DNA of 64,000 bases from a virus. The notes under the pieces were generated by a model. It was not told the DNA's origin and made no database searches. It saw nothing but the letters and a program-made list of their open reading frames with translations. The position numbers and the translations under genes are program-made. The stretch covers positions 107,918 through 171,917 of IMG/VR virus record IMGVR_UViG_3300047552_001097; one strand, given 5' to 3'. The first letter of the stretch is position 1, and each line of letters starts with the position of its first letter. Positions 56,601 through 63,735 of the stretch are shown here, one piece after another.

Positions 56601-58568
56601 GCTCTTACTGGTAATGACTACTCTAGTGGTATATATGTCATACCAGATAACACCTCTGGAGATGTAATAGCCTATCCCTCTGGTAAGTCTAAATTAGTTA
56701 CATCTTCCTATGTGGCTAACCCCACTAATCTAACTCTAGGGGGTAACTATAGTAATACTAATGCTAACTATAAAGGAGAGTTATATGAGTTAATAATCTG
56801 GGATAAACCTATAACTCCCTCTCAAAGAAACCCTATCTTAGATAACTACATTCAACCTAAATACTTTAATAACAACATAACTCTAGACCCTGAACCTAAT
56901 CCCTCATTGGGCTCCTTTAACTTCCCTGTATATATAGATGGAGTTCTATATCCAGGGATTCATATAGTTCAGTCACCTATAACCAACTCTCAATCTACAT
57001 TTACTCTTACTAACCTACCTCCTCTATCAGAGGGGAATCACTCAGTATCTATTAAAGCCCCTTCTGGCTTTATTAATAACTTCTCATCCTCCTACTCCTC
57101 CTATGACTTCTCCTTTAACTACTCCTATCAAATATTTATTATGACTCGTATAACTAACCTTATAGGTACTATTACTGATAGATGGTCTATTAAATCTAAG
57201 GTTATTAAAGATAATTCTACTAACCTCTCCTTTACTGACCTCTCTAACCAACCTACCCCTATTAACTCTAAGGTTACTAATAACCGTATAGTTATTGGTA
57301 ATAGCAATAATGAAATGGTGGAGGTAGACCCTAGTACATTATTTATTACACCTAGTTCTACAGTAGATGGAGATATAGAGGGTACTTTATCTACACTTAG
57401 TATTAAGACTAATAGTGTTACAGATAATAAGCTGGGTAATAGAACATTAGACCAGAATATAGGGACTACAGCTTCTAATACTGGAACCCTTACTTCTTTA
57501 TTATCCTGGTTAGTAAAGCATGTTAAGTCCATATTAGGGACTACTAACTGGTATGATGCTCCTCCTACTAATCTAACAACTGTATCCTCTCATTTATCTA
57601 ATACTAGTAACCCACATGGAGTTACTGGGGCTCAATTAGGATTAGGTTCTATTAGTGTACAAAATAGTGATGCTGTAACTATTACAGGAGGTTCTATTAC
57701 TGGAGTAACTTCATTCTTATCATCTTCTAATCCATTAGTATCTGGTACTGCTAGTGCAGGTACATCCAGTCTAGCTAGTAGAGAGGACCATGTTCACCCT
57801 GTACCCTCTGCTAGTTCTATTAATACTTATCTAGGACAGATAGCCGGGTTATCTCCATCTAGTAATAGTATTATCTACTTTAATGGTTCTTCCTGGGTTG
57901 TAGATAGTATATTAAGTCATATGAATAGGGTTACAGCTACTAATATTATCTTTATAGATGACCATTTCATATGTGGGAGTGTTGCTAGTAATAATGGTTG
58001 GACTACTACTAGTAGCGCTGGGAGTTCTAGTTTAATTAATAGTGAAGCTGGTCGACCAGGGTTAATACAAATATTTAATAATAGTGGGGGTACAGGTAGT
58101 GCTTGTTTAGGTACTAACTTCACGAATGGTACAGCTAGTGTATTCCTTAATACCACTTCTACTACTCTATCTATCACTAGTAGGATTCAGACCCTATCTG
58201 CTACAGGAGAAGAGTTTGAAGTTAGACTAGGGTTCTTTGATTCTGGTATAGGTTCTATTAATAATGGTGCTTACTTTATAGCTGACCCTACTAGTAACTT
58301 CTGGAGATGTATATATGCTATTGGTGGCTCTTCTACTACTTATACTACTACTGTAGCTCTAGGTACTATATGGAATAAGTTTACTATTAATATAACTAAT
58401 GGGGGATTAAACACTGATTGGTTAATTAATGATGTAGTAGTAGCTTCTCATACGGTAGGTAGTGGTCTATCTACTGGAGTAGGATTTGGTACTTGTATTA
58501 GAAAGACTGTTGGTACTGCTCAAAGATATGTATATATTGATAGATATACTCTATATCAACTACCTTAA
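53610..58568 (+). CDS. Giant tailspike/fibre with beta-helix and lectin-like domains, 1652 aa
   Basis: N-terminus: TYYISPTGSSNGLSINNPSS then a 'D-E-L-I-F-L-P-G-K-Y-R' stretch, the standard opening of right-handed beta-helix pectate-lyase-type tailspikes. Repeating G/N/D turns continue to about residue 620 (e.g. 'GSNGLELRGNGHKVINNTFN'). About residues 905-1095 form a concanavalin/LamG-like jelly roll (KIWLSPDSINRTGNSITSWT ... YKGELYELIIWDKPITPSQR). From about 1180 on it is fibre-like ('SNPHGVTGAQLGLGS', 'REDHVHPVPS'). A C-terminal jelly roll covers about residues 1460-1652. It probably binds and depolymerises a surface polysaccharide, although no catalytic residues can be named. Two bases after the shaft gene. 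Confidence 0.82.
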   Translation: MTTYYISPTGSSNGLSINNPSSYSTIYPSLIEGDELIFLPGKYRLNLLIDKQITSNNTYITYSSLRNQANTQFLETYTDISQKGVIVSKPSTIYEEAIITGCEILNQVWTNVSGFIWKTNITLPYAKGSNQIFYKDVPLVEARYPSISNLEEEIYHTSYLISIAGSINESDVNADGYLCTYSNTSLSSFPDNFWNGHSITLLPGKEWRGYIGKVISNIGSTLTFRFQWPSTSHSAQAAKPEADDLFYLWGSLDTSLLTPNSYIYDSNTQELYIYLPDNKDPNTCAIGEIEYKARLYGLEYSGVVTGTNSAIRLEGLKFFSCALRTTNDSSGLNTKYCDFNYLTLGYEGTIAGFVLRGSSGLIESCNWYVAGSNGLELRGNGHKVINNTFNKISIRPTSTHSIICYPDVLDDQGYSLFANSVWDFSAWGIECKYKRSVINYNNSNQGGVSFNRVWNGSNCLSDTSFIGSWDAGDHNGLVISFNICHDSKDRRNITSLFRLDSGGGKGCWNAVFHSNIAYNCRNFNSSMSIWGLLPSQYNGDLNIDVYNNTIWGGLTIEKGSDTTRQFTGIDIQRNILVDFVPLVSTTHTLLDNDILKASYLNNVQVDPDIGLTYCDFRPSYTSSITNTSAIAGNFSTSYKGAVVPTIVSSNLESLYQAYPFINVPFVSTGAYCVEAIHWNDIEVEQLTQYPNVVKITGLPKGRTLPPLCNLYLGSSIYLTRYETVDDDGYFTIWYVLPFSSTSQPLYLSIGGFYEGWKDTKGALINLNLSIITQPSITFTSYLEGTLTLNTKSLSLGNKTIIPLAVSALQWVNINSNPVYIQVPKSSIVGSLHNYLVKDYQDRTLNSWIDRETSTDYYLWISLVDTSIRRNNSLIDYSLYLELSNTYVPHNNVNEIFPSFGLSSFKIWLSPDSINRTGNSITSWTNKGLAGGTFNLSTPSTLDYVSTGLNSIPGASFSGDDRLLPSNMGPIDTDLYVGIVVYRNPDPGAIRNQRILSSALTGNDYSSGIYVIPDNTSGDVIAYPSGKSKLVTSSYVANPTNLTLGGNYSNTNANYKGELYELIIWDKPITPSQRNPILDNYIQPKYFNNNITLDPEPNPSLGSFNFPVYIDGVLYPGIHIVQSPITNSQSTFTLTNLPPLSEGNHSVSIKAPSGFINNFSSSYSSYDFSFNYSYQIFIMTRITNLIGTITDRWSIKSKVIKDNSTNLSFTDLSNQPTPINSKVTNNRIVIGNSNNEMVEVDPSTLFITPSSTVDGDIEGTLSTLSIKTNSVTDNKLGNRTLDQNIGTTASNTGTLTSLLSWLVKHVKSILGTTNWYDAPPTNLTTVSSHLSNTSNPHGVTGAQLGLGSISVQNSDAVTITGGSITGVTSFLSSSNPLVSGTASAGTSSLASREDHVHPVPSASSINTYLGQIAGLSPSSNSIIYFNGSSWVVDSILSHMNRVTATNIIFIDDHFICGSVASNNGWTTTSSAGSSSLINSEAGRPGLIQIFNNSGGTGSACLGTNFTNGTASVFLNTTSTTLSITSRIQTLSATGEEFEVRLGFFDSGIGSINNGAYFIADPTSNFWRCIYAIGGSSTTYTTTVALGTIWNKFTINITNGGLNTDWLINDVVVASHTVGSGLSTGVGFGTCIRKTVGTAQRYVYIDRYTLYQLP

Positions 58569-58616
58569 TATAAAGAAACCCTTCTATTATTTAATCTAGA
58601 AGGGTTTCTTTATATT
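58567..58616. terminator. Bidirectional terminator, perfect 20-bp stem
   Basis: 58567-58586 is exactly complementary to 58597-58616, with a 10-base loop and A/T-run outer arms. It ends the tailspike operon and the convergent ubiquitin-like cassette. Confidence 0.9.
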
Positions 58617-58618
58617 AA

Positions 58619-59047
58619 TTACATAGGGGGGAAGTATTCTTTATCTGCTTTAAATGCTACTTGTTTATTATCTAATGAGCAAAATTCATCATTACAACCT
58701 TCATTTTCATTTACCCAATTAGATATAAAAGTTACTTCTTCTGGAGAATTAATGTTAATTTCTTTACCTAAATACCACCACTTTCCCTCCACCTTAATAA
58801 TAGTAATGGTCTTTTTATCTAAGGATTCTTCATTAAATTCATAGCTATTTACTAGTTTAGAGTTCTTTAATATACTATCTAACCTATCTTTATATTTAGG
58901 TTCTAGAGAAAGTATTACTTCTTTACTTGTATGAAAAAGTTCATCTTTATTAATAAACTGTAAATTCTCTAATAGAATTATTAAAGAATATAAAGAGGAA
59001 ATACCTCTTCTAGTCTTAATCTTTACTTGCATATGTCTATTCCTCAA
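58619..59047 (-). CDS. Hypothetical protein at the end of the ubiquitin-like cassette, 142 aa
   Basis: Unrecognised. An internal Met (MQVKIKTRRG, residue 6) may be the true start. Basic first strand, helical middle, then a 'KTITIIKVEGKWWYLGKEI' beta hairpin and a cysteine pair (GCNDEFC) near the C-terminus. It overlaps the 101-aa gene by 11 bases. It may be a cassette-specific partner or substrate, but no known PRTRC protein is matched. Confidence 0.55.
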   Translation of the reverse strand: MRNRHMQVKIKTRRGISSLYSLIILLENLQFINKDELFHTSKEVILSLEPKYKDRLDSILKNSKLVNSYEFNEESLDKKTITIIKVEGKWWYLGKEININSPEEVTFISNWVNENEGCNDEFCSLDNKQVAFKADKEYFPPM

Positions 59048-59342
59048 TAGGGTTTACTTCAGATAAAGGAGTGGTTAACTCTTTATATACTTTATCAACT
59101 TTAGGGTTCTTATTATATTTAAAACCTTTAAGAGCTTTAGTTAAATTAATTATTTCCTCTTCTTGAAAACTCTTAATATTAACTGTCTTACCTCCAAATG
59201 TATATTTACCTAACTTCCTATCCCAAGCATCCTCTAGAGCTTTATCTACTTTAGAGGATTCATTATTTAATTCCTTAACAGAGAACCTTTGTAAAGCCTT
59301 ATTTTCTGCACTATTACTCTTAGATTTATTAGTCTTAGACAT
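59037..59342 (-). CDS. Hypothetical protein in ubiquitin-like cassette, 101 aa
   Basis: Unrecognised charged helical protein, Lys/Asn/Ser-rich at the N-terminus (SKTNKSKSNSAENKALQRF), with a small strand pair (KYTFGGKTVNIKSF). AAGGAG precedes the ATG. 11 bases downstream of the E1-like gene, it could be a dedicated modification target or adaptor. Confidence 0.55.
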   Translation of the reverse strand: MSKTNKSKSNSAENKALQRFSVKELNNESSKVDKALEDAWDRKLGKYTFGGKTVNIKSFQEEEIINLTKALKGFKYNKNPKVDKVYKELTTPLSEVNPIEE

Positions 59343-59353
59343 CTATTTCTCCT

Positions 59354-60049
59354 TTATTTAATATCTAAATGAACTTTATCTAAACTATTAACTACTCCTT
59401 TATTAATATCAAAAGACATTAGTTCATAGAAGTAACCATTAATAATATTATACAGAGTATTAAGCGTGAGGGAAGCTGCCATTAAATTAGCACAGATAAT
59501 CTGAGTATTAGTCTCCTTTTGTAATGAACATCCCCTATCTCCAGGAATCCTATCTGTAGGTTTATTAAGACTAGGATATAACTCTAGGGGATTGGTTCCT
59601 ATGGATTTACCATTTATATAAGCCCAGGTTATTACTTGTCCATAATCTAACTCATTACCAGGAGTAATGAATATAACATCTCTATTAGACTCAGATATAG
59701 CTTCTATAACAGCTTTTCTACTAGCCTGATTATCTACACAAGCTATACAAAGGGTTAAAACACCAGAGTCTCTATTACTTAGAATATTAGAGTATACCTT
59801 TTTATTAACATAAGTTATATGTGAATAACAAGATATATCTAAATCTAATATCTCTTTTTGTAATGGATTAACTTTATTAAATGAAATGCTAGAAGGAAAG
59901 AAACCCTGTCTTTCTATATTATTCTCCTCTACTTTATCTGCATCATATAAATGAACTTCTATATAGTTCATGTACTTTTTTAATAGTTTAGCCATTGGTA
60001 TAGCTAAATAAGAGCCGGTTCCACCACATCCAATAAGGTCTACAAACAT
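59354..60049 (-). CDS. E1-like ThiF/MoeB-family activating enzyme (PRTRC ThiF type)
   Basis: Adenylates the C-terminus of a ubiquitin-like protein. GCGGTGS (residues 8-14) is the nucleotide-binding loop. VHLYDADKVEENNIERQGFF near 32-51 gives D36 and the N-x-x-R-Q motif. SFNKVNPLQ near 56 holds the conserved Lys, and LCIACVDNQASR near 100 the catalytic Asp. The block DRGCSLQKETNTQIICANLM near 171-190 corresponds to the PRTRC ThiF 'C-S-L-x-x-x-x-x-x-Q-x-x-x-x-N' motif, with candidate active Cys at 174 or 186. At 231 residues it matches the short single-domain members. Only a hairpin and about 70 bases separate it from the ubiquitin-like gene. Confidence 0.86.
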   Translation of the reverse strand: MFVDLIGCGGTGSYLAIPMAKLLKKYMNYIEVHLYDADKVEENNIERQGFFPSSISFNKVNPLQKEILDLDISCYSHITYVNKKVYSNILSNRDSGVLTLCIACVDNQASRKAVIEAISESNRDVIFITPGNELDYGQVITWAYINGKSIGTNPLELYPSLNKPTDRIPGDRGCSLQKETNTQIICANLMAASLTLNTLYNIINGYFYELMSFDINKGVVNSLDKVHLDIK

Positions 60050-60076
60050 GTTTACTCTCTTAATATGAAAGGAAGA

Positions 60077-60114
60077 TAGAGTTTAGTATCTATAAAGGTA
60101 AATACTAAACTCTA
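60077..60114 (-). terminator. Hairpin between ubiquitin-like and E1-like genes
   Basis: A 13-bp perfect stem (60077-60089 with 60102-60114) just past the ubiquitin-like stop. It would partly terminate E2-JAB-Ubl transcripts before the E1 gene, or protect the 3' end, so the ubiquitin-like protein can be made in excess of its activating enzyme. Confidence 0.65.
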
Positions 60115-60120
60115 GGTTCA

Positions 60121-60528
60121 TTAGGCTTTAACAGCTACTTTTGTATATAAAGTATAGGTAGCTCCCACTTTAACGGGTTGAGACTTGTCCTTTACAATGA
60201 CTCCATCCTCCTTTATATTGACAATATTATCCTCAAAGTAAAGAGATTCTGATGCTTTCTCAATTAAATCCTCAATGGTAAGACCCTCTACTTCTTCTAT
60301 ATCATATTGGATTTGTTCTCCTAATGAAAAGGTGACAGTAGTTACAGTAGTCTTAGAGGTAGATTCTTCCATTCTAGAGGAAGAAATATTATCAACCATT
60401 ACCTCCATTTCTTCATTAGAAATAGGTTTATCTAATGAGATAACTTCTGGATTAGTGTCTTTTAAAGAAGAATCTAGTTTATTTAGTAGAGAAACGGTCT
60501 TTTGAATAATAGTTTTAACGATGCTCAT
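60121..60528 (-). CDS. Beta-grasp ubiquitin-like protein (PRTRC C/Prok-Ub-like)
   Basis: A roughly 60-residue acidic flexible N-terminal part precedes a roughly 75-residue C-terminal domain with beta-grasp order: TTVTTVTFSLGEQIQYDIEE (two strands), helix TIEDLIEKASESLYF, then IVNIKEDGVIVKD and VGATYTLYTKVAVKA. This is the ubiquitin pattern of hairpin, helix, strands. It ends in -VAVKA rather than Gly-Gly. PRTRC C-type proteins likewise often lack an obvious Gly-Gly and may need trimming. I choose the ATG at 60528 (MSIVKTI, GGAG upstream) instead of 60543. It starts two bases after the JAB stop, i.e. coupled. Confidence 0.66.
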   Translation of the reverse strand: MSIVKTIIQKTVSLLNKLDSSLKDTNPEVISLDKPISNEEMEVMVDNISSSRMEESTSKTTVTTVTFSLGEQIQYDIEEVEGLTIEDLIEKASESLYFEDNIVNIKEDGVIVKDKSQPVKVGATYTLYTKVAVKA

Positions 60529-60529
60529 A

Positions 60530-61360
60530 TCAATACTCCACAAATTTATACTGGTTATCTAACAACAAATCTTCTATGTCAAATAAGGCTATACTTCCAT
60601 ATTTATTCTCCATTAACTTAAGAAAAGTGTCTAAATCCTTCTTTAACTCTGGATTAATAGTCCTAGATTGAGTCTTAAAGATGAAGGTATTAATAGGTTT
60701 ACTAGGCTTATTTCCTTTAATAAAAGTAGTTGTTAAAGGATTAACTAGCTGTTTATATAGAGGAGAAATGCTTATATTAGGAATATAAGTCTCTTCTATT
60801 GGTAATAAAAGTAATGGATTAGATACAATAAACCTTCTATTGAACTTAGTAATAGAAGGTAGAACTGAATAATTATTGTCCTTTATAGAGTGGATAAGTA
60901 TATGAAACCCGGGGGATTTAAGCTCTGAATCATCATCTATAGAAGAAAAATCTCCTTTAATACCAGTAGGATGTAGATGACTATCTCCTACCATTATATA
61001 ATTATCACTGGTGTAATCCTCTAATAAAGCCTCGGATTCTATATCAAATGCTTTAAAACTTAGTCTAGTAGTAGAAGAAAGAGTGACTTGCTGCTCTGGA
61101 ATTACAATTCTCCACTTATCTAACTCTTGATTATATAGAATAACTGAGCTTATTTCTAGACTTAAGGAGTTATATTCCTTAAAAATAGATACCATTCTAT
61201 GCCATAAATCTAGAGGAATCTTATTAATAGGAGGTACTAATGTAAAGAGTTCTACTACTTGGTCATCTAAACCATCAGGGTCTTCTATCTTTCTATAACA
61301 AGTTCCCCAATATGAACTATCTAATTTATAACTACCTAGAGTCTTAGTCTTTATATACAT
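60530..61360 (-). CDS. JAB/JAMM (MPN+) isopeptidase-like protein
   Basis: Metal-dependent peptidase expected to trim or remove ubiquitin-like modifiers. The JAMM motif is GDSHLHPTGIKGDFSSIDD (residues 125-143): H128-x-H130-P, S139 and D142, with E89 a candidate upstream glutamate. The following GFHILIHSI strand completes the MPN core. The N-terminal 85 residues and the C-terminal 100 (PSKPINTFIFKTQS...) are extra and unrecognised. It starts directly after the E2-like stop (TAG then ATG) with GAGGAA upstream, so it belongs to one operon. In PRTRC cassettes a JAB-like protein A is a standard member. Confidence 0.8.
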   Translation of the reverse strand: MYIKTKTLGSYKLDSSYWGTCYRKIEDPDGLDDQVVELFTLVPPINKIPLDLWHRMVSIFKEYNSLSLEISSVILYNQELDKWRIVIPEQQVTLSSTTRLSFKAFDIESEALLEDYTSDNYIMVGDSHLHPTGIKGDFSSIDDDSELKSPGFHILIHSIKDNNYSVLPSITKFNRRFIVSNPLLLLPIEETYIPNISISPLYKQLVNPLTTTFIKGNKPSKPINTFIFKTQSRTINPELKKDLDTFLKLMENKYGSIALFDIEDLLLDNQYKFVEY

Positions 61361-62125
61361 CTATTCCTCTTCATCTTTATACTCATCTTCTGAATCATAG
61401 TCATCCTCTTCAGTATTTGTATAATCCTCTAACTTCTCCCATTCTATTGTTAAGGATTCATCAGACTTATATGCTTCATATTTAGTAAATATTTTCTCTA
61501 GAATAGCTTCTAAAGAGTCAATATCATTAAAGCCATCTAAATTAAATAGACTATCCCAGTAGATATCGTATAACTCTTTATGAGTGTATTCATCTATATC
61601 TATATTATCACCAAAGCATATCTGATTATCTGCCATTCTATTGGGTAATGGAAGAAAGTAATATTCGCCTCTTATACAAGTAGTTATATAGAACTTACTT
61701 TCTCCAGATTCTTTATCATCTAAATACCAGAACTCATGTATAGGTAATCTAAATTCTATAGTTGTAATAATATCTTCTGGTTCTAGTTTTCTACATTTAC
61801 CCTCTAATACAAATGAAATATCTCTCTCATAGGATTCCTCTAGAGAACATATATAACTCTCTTTTTTTAATAGAGAGAACCTTGTATTTAAATCCTTTAT
61901 ATAGGGTTCTAATTTATTGATTAAAATCTCATCAATCTCATTAATTCTACAATAATTTCTAATTATCTTTAAATTTAAATCATTTATACTCTCTTTAAAG
62001 TTAAACCAATTATTGAACTTACAGTATTTACATTCTTTGTTTTTAATATCTCCAGTATCTCTATTAATTATTTTAATAGTTTTTACTTGCTCTCTATAAA
62101 TTTCTATTAACTCAGGATTTGACAT
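61361..62125 (-). CDS. E2-like/PRTRC protein B-like protein, 254 aa
   Basis: The middle-to-end segment YYFLPLPNRMADNQICFGD (residues 156-173), followed by THKELYDIYWDSLFNLDG, matches the PRTRC protein B/E2-like pattern 'P-L-x-N-x-x-x-D-G-x-I/V-C-W-G ... W-x-x-x-F-x-x-S-x-F'. C170 is the natural catalytic candidate. N-terminal C-x-x-C (CKYC, 32-35) may bind zinc. The tail is an acidic Asp/Glu run. The longest frame begins at 62191, but that start would put a terminator hairpin inside the coding region; ATG 62125 (MSNPELIEIY) is preferred. It is first of the cassette and expected to receive the modifier from the E1-like protein. Confidence 0.68.
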   Translation of the reverse strand: MSNPELIEIYREQVKTIKIINRDTGDIKNKECKYCKFNNWFNFKESINDLNLKIIRNYCRINEIDEILINKLEPYIKDLNTRFSLLKKESYICSLEESYERDISFVLEGKCRKLEPEDIITTIEFRLPIHEFWYLDDKESGESKFYITTCIRGEYYFLPLPNRMADNQICFGDNIDIDEYTHKELYDIYWDSLFNLDGFNDIDSLEAILEKIFTKYEAYKSDESLTIEWEKLEDYTNTEEDDYDSEDEYKDEEE

Positions 62126-62143
62126 CTTTATACCCCTTAAAAC

Positions 62144-62171
62144 AGTAGGAGTTAGGGGTCTAACTCCTACT
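62144..62171 (-). terminator. Terminator hairpin after hli
   Basis: A 12-bp perfect stem (62144-62155 with 62160-62171) and 4-base loop, followed on the minus strand by a short T run. It lies just past the hli stop at 62181 and before the E2-like start. It decides the E2-like start in favour of 62125. Confidence 0.8.
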
Positions 62172-62180
62172 TTATACAAT

Positions 62181-62333
62181 TTAATGAACAATTATTAGCT
62201 TAATAAGATTACCAAATGGACCAGATAGAGTTACTAATTCTAAGAATAGTAGACTAATAAACCCTATCATTGCTAATCTTCCATTCACTAATTCAGCAGT
62301 ATTATCAAATATAAATCTAGGTTTAATCTTCAT
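62181..62333 (-). CDS. hli: High-light-inducible (Hli) chlorophyll-binding-like protein, 50 aa
   Basis: A one-helix relative of plant LHC proteins that in cyanobacteria binds chlorophyll near photosystem II and protects during stress. Residues 13-32 read AELVNGRLAMIGFISLLFLE, giving the signature E14-x-x-N17-G18-R19-x-A21-M22-x-G24-F25 within a membrane helix. The LELVTLSG stretch near 31-38 mirrors the 'E-x-x-T-G' second half. Length (50 aa) is right for phage Hli. Short and easily missed, it is a single-gene unit with its own terminator. It tells us the host is an oxygenic phototroph, since phages with hli infect cyanobacteria. Confidence 0.88.
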   Translation of the reverse strand: MKIKPRFIFDNTAELVNGRLAMIGFISLLFLELVTLSGPFGNLIKLIIVH

Positions 62334-62468
62334 AATAAGCGTATAAATTTAATGCAATTGGATTTAAATATAGAGAGTTATTCATATAAACAGTATAAAT
62401 CCTTTAGTTTATATAATACTTTGGAGGATTGAATTGTATTTTTACACCTTAAGTATATATTCATAGGT

Positions 62469-62897
62469 CTAAACTCCTAGTTTACAGATAATAGAGGAAG
62501 GAATCTGGTAATTAATAAGAGTCTTTACAGTATTCCAATTACCCCCTCCTAGACCACAACCTATTTTATAAGGGATATAAACTTTAAGATTTAACTCTTG
62601 GGCTATTTCATTAACTAACCCTAATCCTTTAGATAGAGCTTTATAGTCTGTATGTATCCCTGTATTACCATAGGTATTTTGCCCAATTAGAGATACTATT
62701 ACTAGGCTCTCTATTCTAGTAGTAATAATATCTCCCATTTCTAGATTACCTACTTGTGATTTATAATCTATTTCTACTTGAGGATATTTAGTTTTAATGG
62801 ATAAAGCTAGACCTTTACCCATTACTCCTTGTTTATTAACCTGATGGACGATGATTCCTTCTTTAATGTCTAAGATATTCTTCTCTATGATTTCCAT
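62469..62897 (-). CDS. Macro domain (ADP-ribose-binding/processing) protein
   Basis: Compact macro domain, 142 residues, without extra modules. GIIVHQVNKQGVMGKGLALSI (in two parts, residues 14-34) is the ADP-ribose-binding strand-loop with 'N-x-x-G-x-M-G-x-G'. SLIGQNTYGNTGIHTDY near 74 and YIPYKIGCGLGGGNWNTV near 107 are the second and third binding loops ('G-x-G-L-G-G'). It resembles ADP-ribose-1''-phosphate phosphatases or ADP-ribosyl hydrolases. It may remove ADP-ribose marks used in host defence, or process tRNA-splicing type products; the substrate is not determined. One base overlap with the upstream gene (TAATG). Confidence 0.85.
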   Translation of the reverse strand: MEIIEKNILDIKEGIIVHQVNKQGVMGKGLALSIKTKYPQVEIDYKSQVGNLEMGDIITTRIESLVIVSLIGQNTYGNTGIHTDYKALSKGLGLVNEIAQELNLKVYIPYKIGCGLGGGNWNTVKTLINYQIPSSIICKLGV

Positions 62898-63229
62898 TAA
62901 AGACCTTTTATTAATTGGATATAACCTTTATTTAATTGAATATAGTTGTTTAGAATTGTATTTAGTAACTCTATAAGTTGCTCTTTAGAGGCTCTATCTA
63001 TACAACTTTCAAAGGTTTCTTTTATATCTTTATCTTCAGTATTCTCATAGAATTTACCTATACTCTTAACAAAGTATATTATCTTTAGCTTCCTATTCTC
63101 TCTATAATAGTTCTCTAAAGTCTCAATTACTAATTGTTTTAAATCCTCTCTATTAAGATTTCTGGCCTTTAAATTATATGAAGCAATCTTAAACTGCTCT
63201 TCTAAAGTGAGATTTAAGGTAGATTCCAT
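62897..63229 (-). CDS. Hypothetical helical protein, 110 aa
   Basis: Unrecognised all-helical protein with charged amphipathic segments (LNREDLKQLVIETLENYYRENRKLK). The C-terminus has a short duplication (NYIQLNKGYIQLIKGL). It overlaps the macro gene by one base. Possibly a small adaptor or regulator. Confidence 0.55.
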   Translation of the reverse strand: MESTLNLTLEEQFKIASYNLKARNLNREDLKQLVIETLENYYRENRKLKIIYFVKSIGKFYENTEDKDIKETFESCIDRASKEQLIELLNTILNNYIQLNKGYIQLIKGL

Positions 63230-63237
63230 AATATTAA

Positions 63238-63735
63238 TTAAATATAACTAAGGATGTTCTGAACTTTAACAAGAGTTTTATAACTAATCTCTTCATTTAT
63301 TAACTCATTAGACTTATCTATAAATATAAATGTGTGTAAAAAGTTGAATAAATACAGATTATAATCCTCTGTTAAAGTACCTAAACTGTTATAAATTAAT
63401 GTAACTAAGTCATCAAACTCCTCTTGTTCTGTCACCTTCTGCTCAATATATCTACTAGAAAAGAAGTTATTAAGCTCCTTTTTTTCTATATCATTTCCCT
63501 TTTCTATGTCTTCTATAGCCTTTTCTATTAGACTAGTAAGAGTGTCTTTTTCGTTTAGATACTTAAGAGTAGATAACCTAGACTTCTCCTCTTTTAGAAT
63601 ACTAATAACTATACTAATCCTTTCTTTTATATTAATACTCTTAATAAGAAAGTCAATAAATGTATCTAGTTTATTTATATCGTTCTGAATCTGGTTTCTC
63701 TTTTGTTGAAGACTAATGTACTTTTTATAGTCCAT
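63238..63735 (-). CDS. Hypothetical coiled-coil protein, 165 aa
   Basis: Unrecognised. Helical with coiled-coil-like N-terminus (ISLQQKRNQIQNDINKLDTFI) and a long acidic stretch (KAIEDIEKGNDIEKKELNNFF). No domain assigned. Part of a minus-strand operon of small genes ahead of the macro domain. Confidence 0.55.
   Translation of the reverse strand: MDYKKYISLQQKRNQIQNDINKLDTFIDFLIKSINIKERISIVISILKEEKSRLSTLKYLNEKDTLTSLIEKAIEDIEKGNDIEKKELNNFFSSRYIEQKVTEQEEFDDLVTLIYNSLGTLTEDYNLYLFNFLHTFIFIDKSNELINEEISYKTLVKVQNILSYI

Noticed and set aside
57128-58177. Minus-strand frames of 134 and 86 aa in the tailspike C-terminal part
   Set aside because: Opposite an uninterrupted 1652-aa fibre; composition is the mirror of fibre Ser/Thr repeats.
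62125-62191. Longer start for the E2-like protein (extra 22 residues)
   Set aside because: The extension would cover a strong terminator hairpin belonging to hli and has no Shine-Dalgarno sequence; the ATG at 62125 is cleaner.
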